From Corallococcus silvisoli (GTDB lineage Bacteria > Myxococcota > Myxococcia > Myxococcales > Myxococcaceae), in contig NZ_JAAAPJ010000001.1 in assembly GCF_009909145.1 (NCBI RefSeq), positions 124,001-188,000 of the forward strand: a stretch of 64,000 nt of DNA, given 5' to 3'. A model generated the notes under the pieces. That model did no database searches and was not told the origin of the DNA. It saw only the letters and a list, made by a program, of their open reading frames with translations. The translations under genes were made by a program, and so were the position numbers. Positions 11,552 through 20,019 of this stretch are shown piece after piece (position 1 is the stretch's first letter; each line of letters starts with the position of its first letter).

Positions 11552-12966
11552 GCGGCGCGGAGCCCCGGCCGTCCGTCCTCGTGGTGGACGACAAGGAGAA
11601 CATGCTCAAGCTGTTCGCGCGCATCCTCGGCGACGCGTACGCGGTGACGACGGCGCCGGACGGGGCGCGGGCGCTGGCCCTGCTGTCCGCGCGGCCCTTC
11701 GACGTGGTGGTGACGGACATCCAGATGCCCGGCGCGGATGGCTTCACGGTGCTGCGCGAGGTGAAGCGGCGCGCGCCGGACACGGAGGTGGTGCTCGTCA
11801 CCGCCTACGCCAGCATCCCCAAGGCGGTGGAGGCCATCAAGGAGGGCGCGTACGACTACCTGTCCAAGCCCTTCGACCCGGACGAGGTGGCGCTGGTGGT
11901 GGCCCGCGCGCTGGAGCGCCAGCGCCAGCACCGGGACGCGCGGGGGCTGGCGGGCCGCGTGGCGCGCATGCCGGACTTCCACGGCCTGCGCGGCACCAGC
12001 ACCGCGCTCCAGAAGACGCACGCGCTGCTCGCGCAGCTGGCGGCGCGCGACCTCACGGTGGTGCTCACCGGCGAGACGGGCACGGGCAAGGAGCTGGCCG
12101 CCCGCGCGCTGCACCGGGAGAGCCCCCGCCGCGACAGGCCCTTCGTCGCGGTGAACTGCGGCGCGCTGCCGGCGGAGCTGGTGGAGAGCGAGCTCTTCGG
12201 CCACGCGAAGGGGGCCTTCACCGGCGCCACGGGCGCGAAGGCGGGCCTCTTCGAGGAGGCCCACGGCGGCACGCTCTTCCTGGACGAGGTGGGGGACCTG
12301 CCGCTCCCCGTGCAGGTGAAGCTCAACCGCGCGCTCCAGGAGAAGGAGGTGCGCCGCGTGGGCACCACCACGCCGGTGACGGTGGACGTGCGCGTGGTGG
12401 CGGCGACGCACCGGGACCTCGCGGTGGAGGTGGCGCAAGGGCGCTTCCGCGAGGACCTCTACTACCGGTTGGGCGGCGTGACGGTGCGCATGCCCGCGCT
12501 GCGCGAGCGGCGCGAGGACATCGCGCTGCTGGCCATGCACTTCCTCGCCGCCGCGAACCGGCCGGAGCTGGAGGGCTTCACGCCCCCGGCGCTCCACGCG
12601 CTCACCGCCGCGCCCTGGCCGGGCAACGTGCGGCAGCTCCAGAACGCGGTCGCGCGCGCGGCCGCGGTGGCGGCGGGCCCACGCATCACGCCGGAGGACC
12701 TGCCGCCGGAGCTCGACGTGCCCGGCTCCCTCGCGGCCCCGGGCCCGCTGCCCGCGGAGGCGCTGGCGAAGCAGCCCTACCGCGAGACGGTGGACCGCGT
12801 TCGCGACGCCGTGTCCCGCGACTACCTCACCGCGCTGATGCAGGAGTTCTCCGGCAACGTCACCCACGCGGCCGAGCGCGCGGGCATGGAGCGCGAGAGC
12901 CTGCACCGCCTGCTCAAGCGCTACGGGGTTCGCACGGAGGACTTCAAGCGCGGCGAGTCACCCTAG
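11548..12966 (+). CDS. NtrC-type sigma54-dependent response regulator
   Basis: 472 residues. Receiver domain 9-120 with phospho-acceptor D57 (VVVTDIQMP) and switch Lys in SKPFDP. AAA+ domain about 147-375 with Walker A GETGTGKE (175-182), the sigma54-contacting loop GAFTGA (222-227), Walker B GTLFLDEVGD, and PWPGNVRQLQN. A C-terminal Fis-type helix-turn-helix (FSGNVTHAAERAGMERESLHRLL) follows. It therefore activates sigma54 promoters in response to the kinase encoded immediately upstream. The targets are unknown and neither neighbour shows a convincing -24/-12 element. Its TAG stop shares the palindromic CTAG with the convergent TPR-like gene. Confidence 0.93.
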   Translation: MSGAEPRPSVLVVDDKENMLKLFARILGDAYAVTTAPDGARALALLSARPFDVVVTDIQMPGADGFTVLREVKRRAPDTEVVLVTAYASIPKAVEAIKEGAYDYLSKPFDPDEVALVVARALERQRQHRDARGLAGRVARMPDFHGLRGTSTALQKTHALLAQLAARDLTVVLTGETGTGKELAARALHRESPRRDRPFVAVNCGALPAELVESELFGHAKGAFTGATGAKAGLFEEAHGGTLFLDEVGDLPLPVQVKLNRALQEKEVRRVGTTTPVTVDVRVVAATHRDLAVEVAQGRFREDLYYRLGGVTVRMPALRERREDIALLAMHFLAAANRPELEGFTPPALHALTAAPWPGNVRQLQNAVARAAAVAAGPRITPEDLPPELDVPGSLAAPGPLPAEALAKQPYRETVDRVRDAVSRDYLTALMQEFSGNVTHAAERAGMERESLHRLLKRYGVRTEDFKRGESP

Positions 12967-13427
12967 CGGGGCTCGTGCTCCGCCAGCACCTTGTCCAGCG
13001 CCTCCGCCTGCTGACGCACGTCCGCGTCCGTGTCCTTCATCGCCTTGGCGGCGTGCGCCCGGGCCTTGCCGGCCTCCGTCTTCGCCAGCGCCATGGCCAT
13101 ACACAGGTTCGCCTTCGGGTGCTCCGGAGATGCCGTCAGCGCCGCCTTGAGGACCTCCACCGCCTGGGCGTCCTCCTGCTTCTCCAGGTGGAACATCGCC
13201 AGGACACAGGCCGGCTCCGCCGCGGAGGGCTGCTGCTTGAGCGCCTCCTGCAGCAGCTCCGTGGCGAAGCCCCGCTGGCCGTGCCCGTCCATCGCGAAGG
13301 CCATGGCGTGGAGCTCCTCCACGGAAGCGTCCCCCTGCTGCTTCGCCTGCTCCACGAGACGCTGCGCGTTCTCGAAGTTGCCTGCGCGCAGCTCCTTGAT
13401 TCCCTCGGAATACAGGTAGTTCCCCAC
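12963..13427 (-). CDS. Small TPR-like (tetratricopeptide) protein
   Basis: 154 residues made of about four helix-turn-helix pairs resembling tetratricopeptide repeats (for example LYSEGIKELRAGNFENAQRL and AQAVEVLKAALTASPEHPKA). Such repeats mediate protein-protein contacts; the partner is unknown. No signal peptide. The GTG start at 13427 is decided by a GGAGG Shine-Dalgarno 5 nt upstream. A longer reading (to 13493) would add a Cys/Arg-rich tail with no homologous look. Convergent with the response regulator (4-nt overlap at the stops) and divergent from the phospholipase-A2-like gene. Confidence 0.75.
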   Translation of the reverse strand: MGNYLYSEGIKELRAGNFENAQRLVEQAKQQGDASVEELHAMAFAMDGHGQRGFATELLQEALKQQPSAAEPACVLAMFHLEKQEDAQAVEVLKAALTASPEHPKANLCMAMALAKTEAGKARAHAAKAMKDTDADVRQQAEALDKVLAEHEPR

Positions 13428-13432
13428 GGTGT

Positions 13433-13437
13433 CCTCC
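13433..13437 (-). promoter_or_regulatory. Ribosome binding site deciding the GTG start of the TPR-like gene
   Basis: On the minus strand the sequence reads GGAGGACACCGTG: a full GGAGG, 5 nt, then GTG. It supports 13427 as start over the upstream alternatives. Confidence 0.7.
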
Positions 13438-13520
13438 AGTGCACCACGCGGTGCGTTGGCGCATTCTGCGCGACTTTGGGAGTGGATCCGCAACTTTGGG
13501 CAGGCGGATTCCGAAAAATC

Positions 13521-13533
13521 GAGAAGACTTCTC
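13521..13533. repeat. 13-bp palindrome just upstream of the phospholipase-A2-like start
   Basis: GAGAAG-A-CTTCTC, a perfect 6-bp inverted repeat with one central base, 13 nt before the ATG at 13547. A direct repeat ACTTTGGG also occurs twice further upstream (about 13474 and 13492). Either could be a regulator site in this 119-nt divergent promoter region; no factor is known. Confidence 0.4.
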
Positions 13534-13546
13534 TCCCAGGCGCCCC

Positions 13547-14125
13547 ATGCTCATCCGCAACGCCCCCGTCCGCCAGCCGCTGACCTCCGGTACGGAGTCC
13601 CCCACCGCCCGCCCCGCGGCCCCCGCCGCGCGCAACGCGGTGAAGGACTCCTTCGCTTCCGGCACCACCGCCGCCCAGCGCACGGGGGCCGTGTCCAGCG
13701 CGCCTCCGGGCGACAACGGCAAGCTGATGAGCGAGTACCTCACCGGCGCGCGCCCGCCCCCGGCGGACTTCGAGCAGGTGATGGGTTACAAGCCCTACGC
13801 CATCCAGACGCCGCACGGCCAGCGCATGCAGGACCCGCTCGGCTACGCGTCGGTGCCCGGCCAGATTGGCCCGGTGAAGGAGTTCGACAAGGCGGCCAAG
13901 ACGCACGACTACGGCTACGACATGCTGCGTTACTACGACCGCAAGGGCACGCCGCTGAAGCCCGAGGCCCGCAAGGCCGCGGACGCGCAGTTCCGCAAGG
14001 ACATGTTCGACTACGCGAACGACCAGAAGGGCACGCTGGACCGCTTCAAGTACCGCGCGTGGGCGCAGATCTACGCCACCGCGGTGGAGCTGAACTCGCG
14101 CGTGCAGGGCTACGGCCCTCCGTAA
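13547..14125 (+). CDS. Phospholipase-A2-like protein (prokaryotic PLA2 fold, candidate)
   Basis: 192 residues. Residues about 120-192 read PLGY, then KTHDYGYDMLRYYD, then DAQFRKDMFDYAND and YRAWAQIYATAV. This parallels the secreted phospholipases A2 of Streptomyces (PFGF, RHDFGYRNY, a D..F..DM stretch, then W.YY.AV): the HD catalytic dyad and the following helices align by eye. The disulfide-forming cysteines of the secreted enzymes are absent and there is no signal peptide, which fits a cytoplasmic or non-classically exported protein. The first 70 residues are Ala/Pro/Thr-rich and probably disordered. It ends 4 nt before the CorE-like sigma gene, so the two are probably cotranscribed. Function is an inference from a short motif. 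Confidence 0.55.
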   Translation: MLIRNAPVRQPLTSGTESPTARPAAPAARNAVKDSFASGTTAAQRTGAVSSAPPGDNGKLMSEYLTGARPPPADFEQVMGYKPYAIQTPHGQRMQDPLGYASVPGQIGPVKEFDKAAKTHDYGYDMLRYYDRKGTPLKPEARKAADAQFRKDMFDYANDQKGTLDRFKYRAWAQIYATAVELNSRVQGYGPP

Positions 14126-14129
14126 CCGC

Positions 14130-14708
14130 ATGGACGCTGAAGGGCCAGAGGCGGGGCTGCCCCCGGACCGCGAGGACGTGATGGCGGCGCTCCTGGCCCA
14201 TCAGCGCCGCTTCCTCGCGTTCCTGGAGCGGCGCGTGGGCAGCCGGGCCGCCGCGGAGGACCTGCTCCAGACGGCCTTCGCCCGCACCCTGGAGAAGGGC
14301 GGGGCGCTGAAGGATGGCGAGGGCGCGGTGGCGTGGGTCTACCGCCTGCTGCGCAACGCCCTGGTGGACCACCACCGCCGGCAGGCCGCGGAGGGACGCG
14401 CGCTGGCGGTGGAGGCCCGCGACGCGGAGGGCGCCGCGTCGGAGGATCCGGAGCTGAAGGCCACCGTGTGCGCGTGCCTGAACGACCTCCTGCCCACGCT
14501 CAAGCCTGAGTACGCGGAGCTGGTGCACCAGGTGGACCTGGAGGGGCGCGCGGTGCCGGACGTGGCGCGCGAGGTGGGCATCACCGCCAACAACGCGGGC
14601 GTGCGGCTGCACCGCGCGCGGCTGGCGCTCAAGCGTTCGCTGGAGCGCGGCTGCGGCGCGTGCGCGGCGCACGGCTGCCTGGACTGCACCTGCAAGCCCC
14701 GTCGGTGA
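14130..14708 (+). CDS. CorE-like ECF sigma factor with metal-sensing cysteine domain
   Basis: 192 residues. Sigma region 2 spans about 15-90 (AAEDLLQTAF, AWVYRLLRNALVDHHRR) and region 4 about 115-172 (AREVGITANNAGVRLHRARLAL). Two cysteine sites stand out: CAC in the linker (C114, C116) and a C-terminal extension with C175, C178, H181, C183, C186, C188. This is the signature of the CorE group (ECF44), in which the Cys-rich tail binds metal and directly switches the sigma factor without an anti-sigma factor; Myxococcus CorE responds to copper and a sister, CorE2, to cadmium/zinc. The metal sensed here cannot be read. A copper ATPase and a copper-storage-type protein lie 2.4-5.3 kb downstream. 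The 3' end is 9 nt from a convergent gene. Confidence 0.85.
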   Translation: MDAEGPEAGLPPDREDVMAALLAHQRRFLAFLERRVGSRAAAEDLLQTAFARTLEKGGALKDGEGAVAWVYRLLRNALVDHHRRQAAEGRALAVEARDAEGAASEDPELKATVCACLNDLLPTLKPEYAELVHQVDLEGRAVPDVAREVGITANNAGVRLHRARLALKRSLERGCGACAAHGCLDCTCKPRR

Positions 14709-14717
14709 GCCGCGCCC

Positions 14718-16769
14718 TCAGGGGCACGGGGTCGCGTCGTCGTTGTTGAAGATGTGCACGCCCCCCAGCGGGTCGCCCTGGAACACGTTCGCCGCGAGCG
14801 CGGTGGCCAGGCACGTGGGCAGCTTCGCGTTGTCCACGACGACGAAGTCGTCCGTCACGCGGGCCAGCTCTCCCAGGTTGAAGCCGGTGAGCGCCGGGTT
14901 GCCCTGGAGGTTGAGGAATCTCAACTCGCGCAGCGCAGAGAGGTCGCCCAGCGTCGCGAGCTGCTTGTTGCCCAGCACCTCCAGCGTATGGAGCCATGTC
15001 ACCCGGCTGAAGCCTTCCAGCGACGTCAGCGCGTCGTTGACGGTGAGGGTCACCGCTCCGGTGCCACGCAGCTGGGGCAGGCGGTGCACGCGCTGGAGCT
15101 GCGCGTTGAATCTCACGAAGAAGCCCTCATCCACCCGCTGCAACAGGGGCATGTCCCCGGCGCTCAAGAGCCCCGTGTTGCCCTGGAGATGGATGCTGCC
15201 CGCGAAGGTGAGCTTGTCGAGCCCCACGGTGTTCTCCAGGCGCGGGTTGCCGATGAGCTCCAGCTGGCCCACGGAGGTGAGCTGGCCCAGGGGTGCCAAC
15301 TGCTCGAGCAACGCGTTGTTCTTCAGCTCCAGCGTGCCGTCCACGGAGGTCAGCTGCTCCAGCCCGAAGGGAGCCGTCAGCAAGCTGTTGTTCGTGATGC
15401 GCACGTCTCCGTGGACCCGGGTCAGGTGGACAAAGGGCGTCCGCTTCACCTGGAGGTTGTCCTGGAAGAGGACCGACCCCTGGAGCACGGTGACGAAGGA
15501 CAGCTGGCCGGGCTCCACCAGCGAGTCGTTCGCGCGCAGGGTGATGCTGTCGCGAGGCTGCACCGCCGCCAGCCCCTCCAGGGTGGGGAGCAGGGGGTTG
15601 TCCTCGACGAGGAGGCTGCGCTCGACCCACAGGGGGGCGCTCGCCGCGGTGCCCAGCGTCAGGGAATCGAGCCGGGCGTTGGAGCGCACCGCCACGTCGC
15701 CGCCCACGAAGCGCAGGGCGGGCAGGGACAACCGCCGCAGGCTGGAGTTGGCAACCACCGTCAGCGCCCCCTGGATGACCGACAGGGCGGGGAGCGAGGC
15801 GTCGGTCAGCGTGGGCGCGGAGATGCGCAGCTCGCCCCTCAGGTGGGTGACGCCCTCGAGCGCCACCAGGTCCACGGGGCTCGTCACGACGAACATCCCG
15901 TCGTGCACGCGGATGGAATGACACACGTACACGGTCGACGTGAAGCCGCCGGGGTCGGGCGTACCGTCGTGGTTCGAGTCCTGGAAGAAGTCCACGCGCG
16001 TGCCACCGCGAGCGCAGTGGGAGCCCGCGGGCTCTGTCTGGTGACGGGCCTTCAGCTCGGAGGGCTCGATGCCGCAGGCGTAGCCGGTGGCCTCGACCTC
16101 GGACGGCTCGAGCGCGGTGTCTCCATTGAGGTCGACCCCGGCCTCCACCGCGCTTCCGCCGTTCTCGTCGCCATCACACGGGGCGGTGAAGGCGGGAATC
16201 GAGCGCATGCGTGAGAGCACGGAGGCCGGCTCGTCGCAGGCCAGGACCTCGCGGGAGACCTCTTCGTCCTCCAGCAGGCCGTTGGCGTTGGCGTCATGTC
16301 CGGCGTGCGTCACCTGCCCGCCCAGGGCGCACTGCGCGCCGGGAGACACCGGCCGCACGCGCAGGAGCACGTTGGCGACCGTGGTGGCGCAGACGTAGTC
16401 GGTGGCGGTGACCTCCGCGTCGTCCAGCTGTCCGTTCGCGTCCAGGTCCAGGCCGGACTGAATCGCCTGTCCTCCGAGCGCGCAGTTCGCTCCGTGGGGC
16501 TCGGGCCGCGTGCGGGTGCTCACCTCGGGGAGGGCTGCCGCGCAGATGTAGTCGGTGGCCGTGACCTCCGCGTCGTCCAGCAGCCCGTCGCGGTCCAGGT
16601 CCAGGCCGGACTGCACCGCCTGACCGCCGAAGCGGCAGTGCTCGCCCGGGGGCTCCGGGCGCACCCGGGTCTTCGCGTTGCGCTGGGTGACACCCGAGAG
16701 GTCGATGGCATCACAGCCGCCGCCGAGGAGCGCCAGCACCGCCCCCCATGCGCTCCACATGCGTCGCAT
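14718..16769 (-). CDS. Large lipoprotein: five DUF7151-like repeats plus receptor-L/LRR-like domain
   Basis: 683 residues. Lipobox LLGGGC with Cys19. Residues about 30-290 hold five imperfect repeats of roughly 50 residues, each with C..GG...SGLDLD.NG.LDD.EVT.T.YVCA, resembling the DUF7151 repeats common in myxobacterial lipoproteins; the DxDxNG core could bind calcium. Residues about 290-683 are regularly spaced Leu-rich strands (LRGELRISAPTL, SVDGTLELKNNALLEQL) similar to receptor-L or leucine-rich repeats. It is therefore probably a surface or periplasmic binding protein of unknown ligand. ATGs at 16769 and 16760 are both possible starts. It is transcribed away from the copper ATPase. Confidence 0.7.
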   Translation of the reverse strand: MRRMWSAWGAVLALLGGGCDAIDLSGVTQRNAKTRVRPEPPGEHCRFGGQAVQSGLDLDRDGLLDDAEVTATDYICAAALPEVSTRTRPEPHGANCALGGQAIQSGLDLDANGQLDDAEVTATDYVCATTVANVLLRVRPVSPGAQCALGGQVTHAGHDANANGLLEDEEVSREVLACDEPASVLSRMRSIPAFTAPCDGDENGGSAVEAGVDLNGDTALEPSEVEATGYACGIEPSELKARHQTEPAGSHCARGGTRVDFFQDSNHDGTPDPGGFTSTVYVCHSIRVHDGMFVVTSPVDLVALEGVTHLRGELRISAPTLTDASLPALSVIQGALTVVANSSLRRLSLPALRFVGGDVAVRSNARLDSLTLGTAASAPLWVERSLLVEDNPLLPTLEGLAAVQPRDSITLRANDSLVEPGQLSFVTVLQGSVLFQDNLQVKRTPFVHLTRVHGDVRITNNSLLTAPFGLEQLTSVDGTLELKNNALLEQLAPLGQLTSVGQLELIGNPRLENTVGLDKLTFAGSIHLQGNTGLLSAGDMPLLQRVDEGFFVRFNAQLQRVHRLPQLRGTGAVTLTVNDALTSLEGFSRVTWLHTLEVLGNKQLATLGDLSALRELRFLNLQGNPALTGFNLGELARVTDDFVVVDNAKLPTCLATALAANVFQGDPLGGVHIFNNDDATPCP

Positions 16770-17080
16770 TCGATGCCCTCTCCAGGTCGGGCCCCGACCT
16801 TGTCTCCCAGGGAATACGGATGCGGGAGACTTTCCGGGCTGCTGTTCGTAGGGGAGGTCACCCGGCGCCGCAACCCCCTGGAACTCCAGTCACTCCGACG
16901 ACCCCTTGCGCGCCCTCCTACCGGAAAAATGCCTCGGCCGGGCAGGCGCCGGGCCCGCCTGACGCCCCTCCCTTCAACGGACGGAGCGGGGCGGGTGCCC
17001 TTCCGCCGCCGCGCCAGGGGTTTACGCATGTGTAAGAGCGCGCCGGGTGCCGCGTTGGCCTGGGGAAAGGAGGCTTCACC
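16770..17080. other. Divergent intergenic region upstream of the copper ATPase
   Basis: A 311-nt gene-free stretch between two divergent genes. It contains no convincing coding frame. Its one AT-rich patch is at 17021-17035 and contains a near-palindrome (separate entry). A strong AAAGGAGG ribosome site lies just before the ATG at 17081. Confidence 0.6.
17022..17035. promoter_or_regulatory. Near-palindromic AT-rich element, possible operator of the copper ATPase
   Basis: TTACGCATGTGTAA reads TTACnCATGnGTAA on both strands (12 of 14 positions symmetric), 45 nt upstream of the start codon, in otherwise GC-rich DNA. The position suits a regulator or ECF promoter element; the factor is unknown. 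Confidence 0.4.
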
Positions 17081-19447
17081 ATGGCGCATTCGCATCCGCA
17101 TTCCCCTGTCTCCGCTTCACCCAGGCCACCGCCCTTCCCGGAGGATGGGGGGCCCGCCATCGACCCCGTGTGCGGCATGGAGGTGGACCCGCGCGCGCCG
17201 AAGGGCGGGCAGTGGGAGCACGCCGGGCACACCTGGTCCTTCTGCGGGCCGAAGTGCCGCCAGCGCTTCCAGGCGGACCCCGGGCACTTCCTCCAGCCTC
17301 GGACCCCACCTCCCGCCGCCGCGCGGGGCACGGTGTACGTGTGCCCCATGGATCCGGAGGTGCGGCGGGACGCGCCGGGGGCCTGCCCGAAGTGCGGCAT
17401 GGCGCTGGAGCCGCGCACGGTGACGGCGCGGGCGCCGGCGGATCCCGAGCTGCGCTCGATGACGCGGCGGTTCTGGGTGGGCCTCGCGCTGAGCGTGCCG
17501 CTGATGCTGCTGGGCATGTCGGACATGCTGCCGGGCCAGCCGGTGCAGCACGCGCTGTCGCCCGCGGCGCTGCTGTGGGCGCAGTTCGCGCTGGCGACGC
17601 CGGTGGTGCTGTGGGTGGGCGCGCCGTTCTTCCAGCGGGGCTGGGCGTCGGTGCGGAACCGGCACCTGAACATGTTCACGCTCATCGCGCTGGGCGCGGG
17701 CGCGGCGTATGTCTTCAGCGTGGGGGCCACGCTGTTCCCGCACCTGTTGCCCGAAGGCGCGCGGACGGGGCACGGCGGCACCGCGCCCGTGTACTACGAA
17801 GCCGCCGCCATCATCCTCACGCTGGTGGCGCTGGGGCAGGTGCTGGAGTTGCGCGCCCGCCACGCGACGTCCGGCGCGCTGCGGGCCCTGCTGTCGCTGG
17901 CCCCCGCCACCGCGAGGCGCATCGGCGATGACGGCCACGAAGAGGACGTCCCGCTGGCCCAGGTGCACGTGGGCCAGCGGCTGCGCGTGCGCCCGGGTGA
18001 GAAGGTGCCGGTGGACGGCGAGGTGCTGGAGGGCGCGAGCGCGGTGGACGAATCGCTCGTCACCGGCGAGCCGGTGCCGGTGGAGAAGGGCCCGGGCGCG
18101 AAGGTGACGGGCGGCACGGTGAACGGCACGGGGACGCTGGTGATGCTCGCGGAGCGCGTGGGACGCGACACGCTGCTGTCGCGCATCGTCCAGCGCGTGG
18201 CCGAGGCGCAGCGCACGCGGGCCCCCATCCAGCGCCTGGCGGACCGCGTGGCCAGCGTCTTCGTGCCCGCGGTCATCGCGGTGGCGCTGCTGACGGCGGC
18301 CGTGTGGGCGGTGTGGGGACCGGAGCCGAAGCTCGCGCACGCGCTGGTGAACGCGGTGGCGGTGCTGATCATCGCCTGCCCGTGCGCGCTGGGGCTGGCC
18401 ACGCCGATGTCCGTGATGGTGGGCACCGGTCAGGGCGCGCGCATGGGCGTCCTCATCCGCGACGCGGCGGCCCTGGAGCGGATGGCGGCGGTGGACACGC
18501 TGGTGGTGGACAAGACGGGCACGCTCACGGAGGGCAAGCCGCGCCTCGTGTCGGTGGAGCCCGCGCCGGGCGTGGACGCGGCCGTGCTCCTGCGGCAGGC
18601 CGCGAGCCTGGAGCGCGGCAGCGAGCACCCCCTGGCCGAGGCCCTGGTCGCGGGCGCGAGGGAGCGAGGCGTCGCGCTCGGAGCCGTGGACGGCTTCCAG
18701 TCCCACCCGGGCCAGGGCGTCCGGGGCCGCGTGGACGGCCGCGACATCGCGCTGGGCAACGCGGCGCTGATGCGGAGCCTGGGCGTGGAGGCGGACGCGC
18801 TGACCTCTCGCGCGGAGGCGCTGCGTGAGGAAGGGCAGACCGTGGTGCTGATGGCGGTGGACGGCCGCGCGGCGGGCCTGCTGGGCGTGGAGGACCCCGT
18901 GAAGGCGTCCACGCCGGAGGCCCTGGCGCGGCTGCGCGAGGAGGGCCTGCGGGTGGTGATGCTGACCGGCGACAGCCCCACCACGGCCCAGGCGGTGGCG
19001 CGCAGGCTGGGCATCACCGAGGTGCTCGCGGGCGTGCAGCCGGACGCGAAGGGCGACGCGGTGAAGCAGCTCCAGGCACAGGGCCGCGTGGTGGCGATGG
19101 CGGGCGACGGCGTGAACGACGCACCGGCGCTGGCCCGGGCGGACGTGGGCATCGCGATGGGGACGGGCACCGACATCGCCATGGAGAGCGCGGGCGTGAC
19201 GCTGGTGAAGGGCGACCTGCGGGGCATCGCGCGCGCGCGCCGGTTGAGCCAGGGCGTTCTGCGCAACATCCGACAGAACCTCTTCTTCGCCTTTGTCTAC
19301 AACCTGCTGGGCGTGCCGCTGGCGGCGGGGGTGCTCTACCCCGTCTTCGGCCTGCTCTTGAGCCCGCTGTTCGCGAGCGCGGCGATGAGCCTCTCGTCGG
19401 TCTCCGTCATCGGCAACGCCCTGCGGTTGCGCCGGCTGGAGCCGTAG
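17081..19447 (+). CDS. Heavy-metal (copper-type) P1B ATPase with YHS and HMBD domains
   Basis: 788 residues. The N-terminus is His-rich (MAHSHPHS), then a YHS domain (DPVCGMEV at 28-35, CGPKC at 55-59) and a heavy-metal-binding HMBD domain (VCPMDPEV to CPKCGM, 87-107) instead of the ferredoxin-like HMA domain. Then come eight membrane helices with the CPC transport site C433-P-C435 ([12 protein letters not shown]), phosphorylation site D477 in [14 protein letters not shown] and [23 protein letters not shown] and the N-terminal Met/Cys sites indicate export of copper or silver from the cytoplasm. A strong ribosome site precedes it and the copper-storage-type gene follows after 115 nt, so an operon is likely. 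Control by the nearby CorE-like sigma factor is plausible but not shown. Confidence 0.92.
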   Translation: MAHSHPHSPVSASPRPPPFPEDGGPAIDPVCGMEVDPRAPKGGQWEHAGHTWSFCGPKCRQRFQADPGHFLQPRTPPPAAARGTVYVCPMDPEVRRDAPGACPKCGMALEPRTVTARAPADPELRSMTRRFWVGLALSVPLMLLGMSDMLPGQPVQHALSPAALLWAQFALATPVVLWVGAPFFQRGWASVRNRHLNMFTLIALGAGAAYVFSVGATLFPHLLPEGARTGHGGTAPVYYEAAAIILTLVALGQVLELRARHATSGALRALLSLAPATARRIGDDGHEEDVPLAQVHVGQRLRVRPGEKVPVDGEVLEGASAVDESLVTGEPVPVEKGPGAKVTGGTVNGTGTLVMLAERVGRDTLLSRIVQRVAEAQRTRAPIQRLADRVASVFVPAVIAVALLTAAVWAVWGPEPKLAHALVNAVAVLIIACPCALGLATPMSVMVGTGQGARMGVLIRDAAALERMAAVDTLVVDKTGTLTEGKPRLVSVEPAPGVDAAVLLRQAASLERGSEHPLAEALVAGARERGVALGAVDGFQSHPGQGVRGRVDGRDIALGNAALMRSLGVEADALTSRAEALREEGQTVVLMAVDGRAAGLLGVEDPVKASTPEALARLREEGLRVVMLTGDSPTTAQAVARRLGITEVLAGVQPDAKGDAVKQLQAQGRVVAMAGDGVNDAPALARADVGIAMGTGTDIAMESAGVTLVKGDLRGIARARRLSQGVLRNIRQNLFFAFVYNLLGVPLAAGVLYPVFGLLLSPLFASAAMSLSSVSVIGNALRLRRLEP

Positions 19448-19562
19448 TCCTCCCTGCTCCGGAGCGGCGTCCGGGCAGGCGGCCCCGCGGGGCCGGAGGG
19501 TCGCGGCCCCGCGCATGCCCACCGTGAAGGGGGAACGGCTTTCTGGCCCGAAAGGACCCCCC

Positions 19563-19976
19563 ATGGCGAACGCCGAATCAGAGCGGGACAACGACGAGCT
19601 GCATGAGTGCATCGACCAATGTCTGGCCTGCCACCGCATCTGTCTGGTGACGCTGGCGGACTGTCTGCACCAGGGAGGCAGGCACGCCGAGTCGAAGGAC
19701 CTCCAACTGCTGATGGACTGCGCGGACATCTGTGAGACGAACGCGCGCTTCATGCTGCGCAACTCCGACCTCTATTCGCGCACCTGCTTCGCCTGCGCGG
19801 AGGTGTGCGAGGCCTGCGCCGACGCCTGTGAGCAGCGGAGCGAAGAGGGGTTGATGAAGGCCTGCGCGGAGGCGTGCCGCCGCTGCGAGGCGTCCTGCCG
19901 GCGGATGAGCGGTGGGATGATGTCCCAGCCCATCAACCCGGAGGCCGCTCAGCACGCCGCTGACCTGCCCGCCTGA
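19563..19976 (+). CDS. Four-helix-bundle copper-storage-type protein (Csp3-like)
   Basis: 137 residues with 16 cysteines arranged as CxxxCxxCxxxC along amphipathic helices (ECIDQCLACHRIC, FACAEVCEACADAC, ACAEACRRCEASC), the pattern of the Csp copper-storage proteins in which Cys side chains line the core of a four-helix bundle and bind many Cu(I) ions. There is no Tat or Sec signal, so it should be cytosolic like Csp3. An alternative start at 19515 would add 16 residues without a ribosome site; the ATG at 19563 follows GAAAGGA. Immediately downstream of the copper ATPase, suggesting storage and export work together. Confidence 0.82.
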   Translation: MANAESERDNDELHECIDQCLACHRICLVTLADCLHQGGRHAESKDLQLLMDCADICETNARFMLRNSDLYSRTCFACAEVCEACADACEQRSEEGLMKACAEACRRCEASCRRMSGGMMSQPINPEAAQHAADLPA

Positions 19977-20019
19977 AGGGGGGGCGTGCATGGAACCCCA
20001 GGCCCATTAGACTGGGAGC

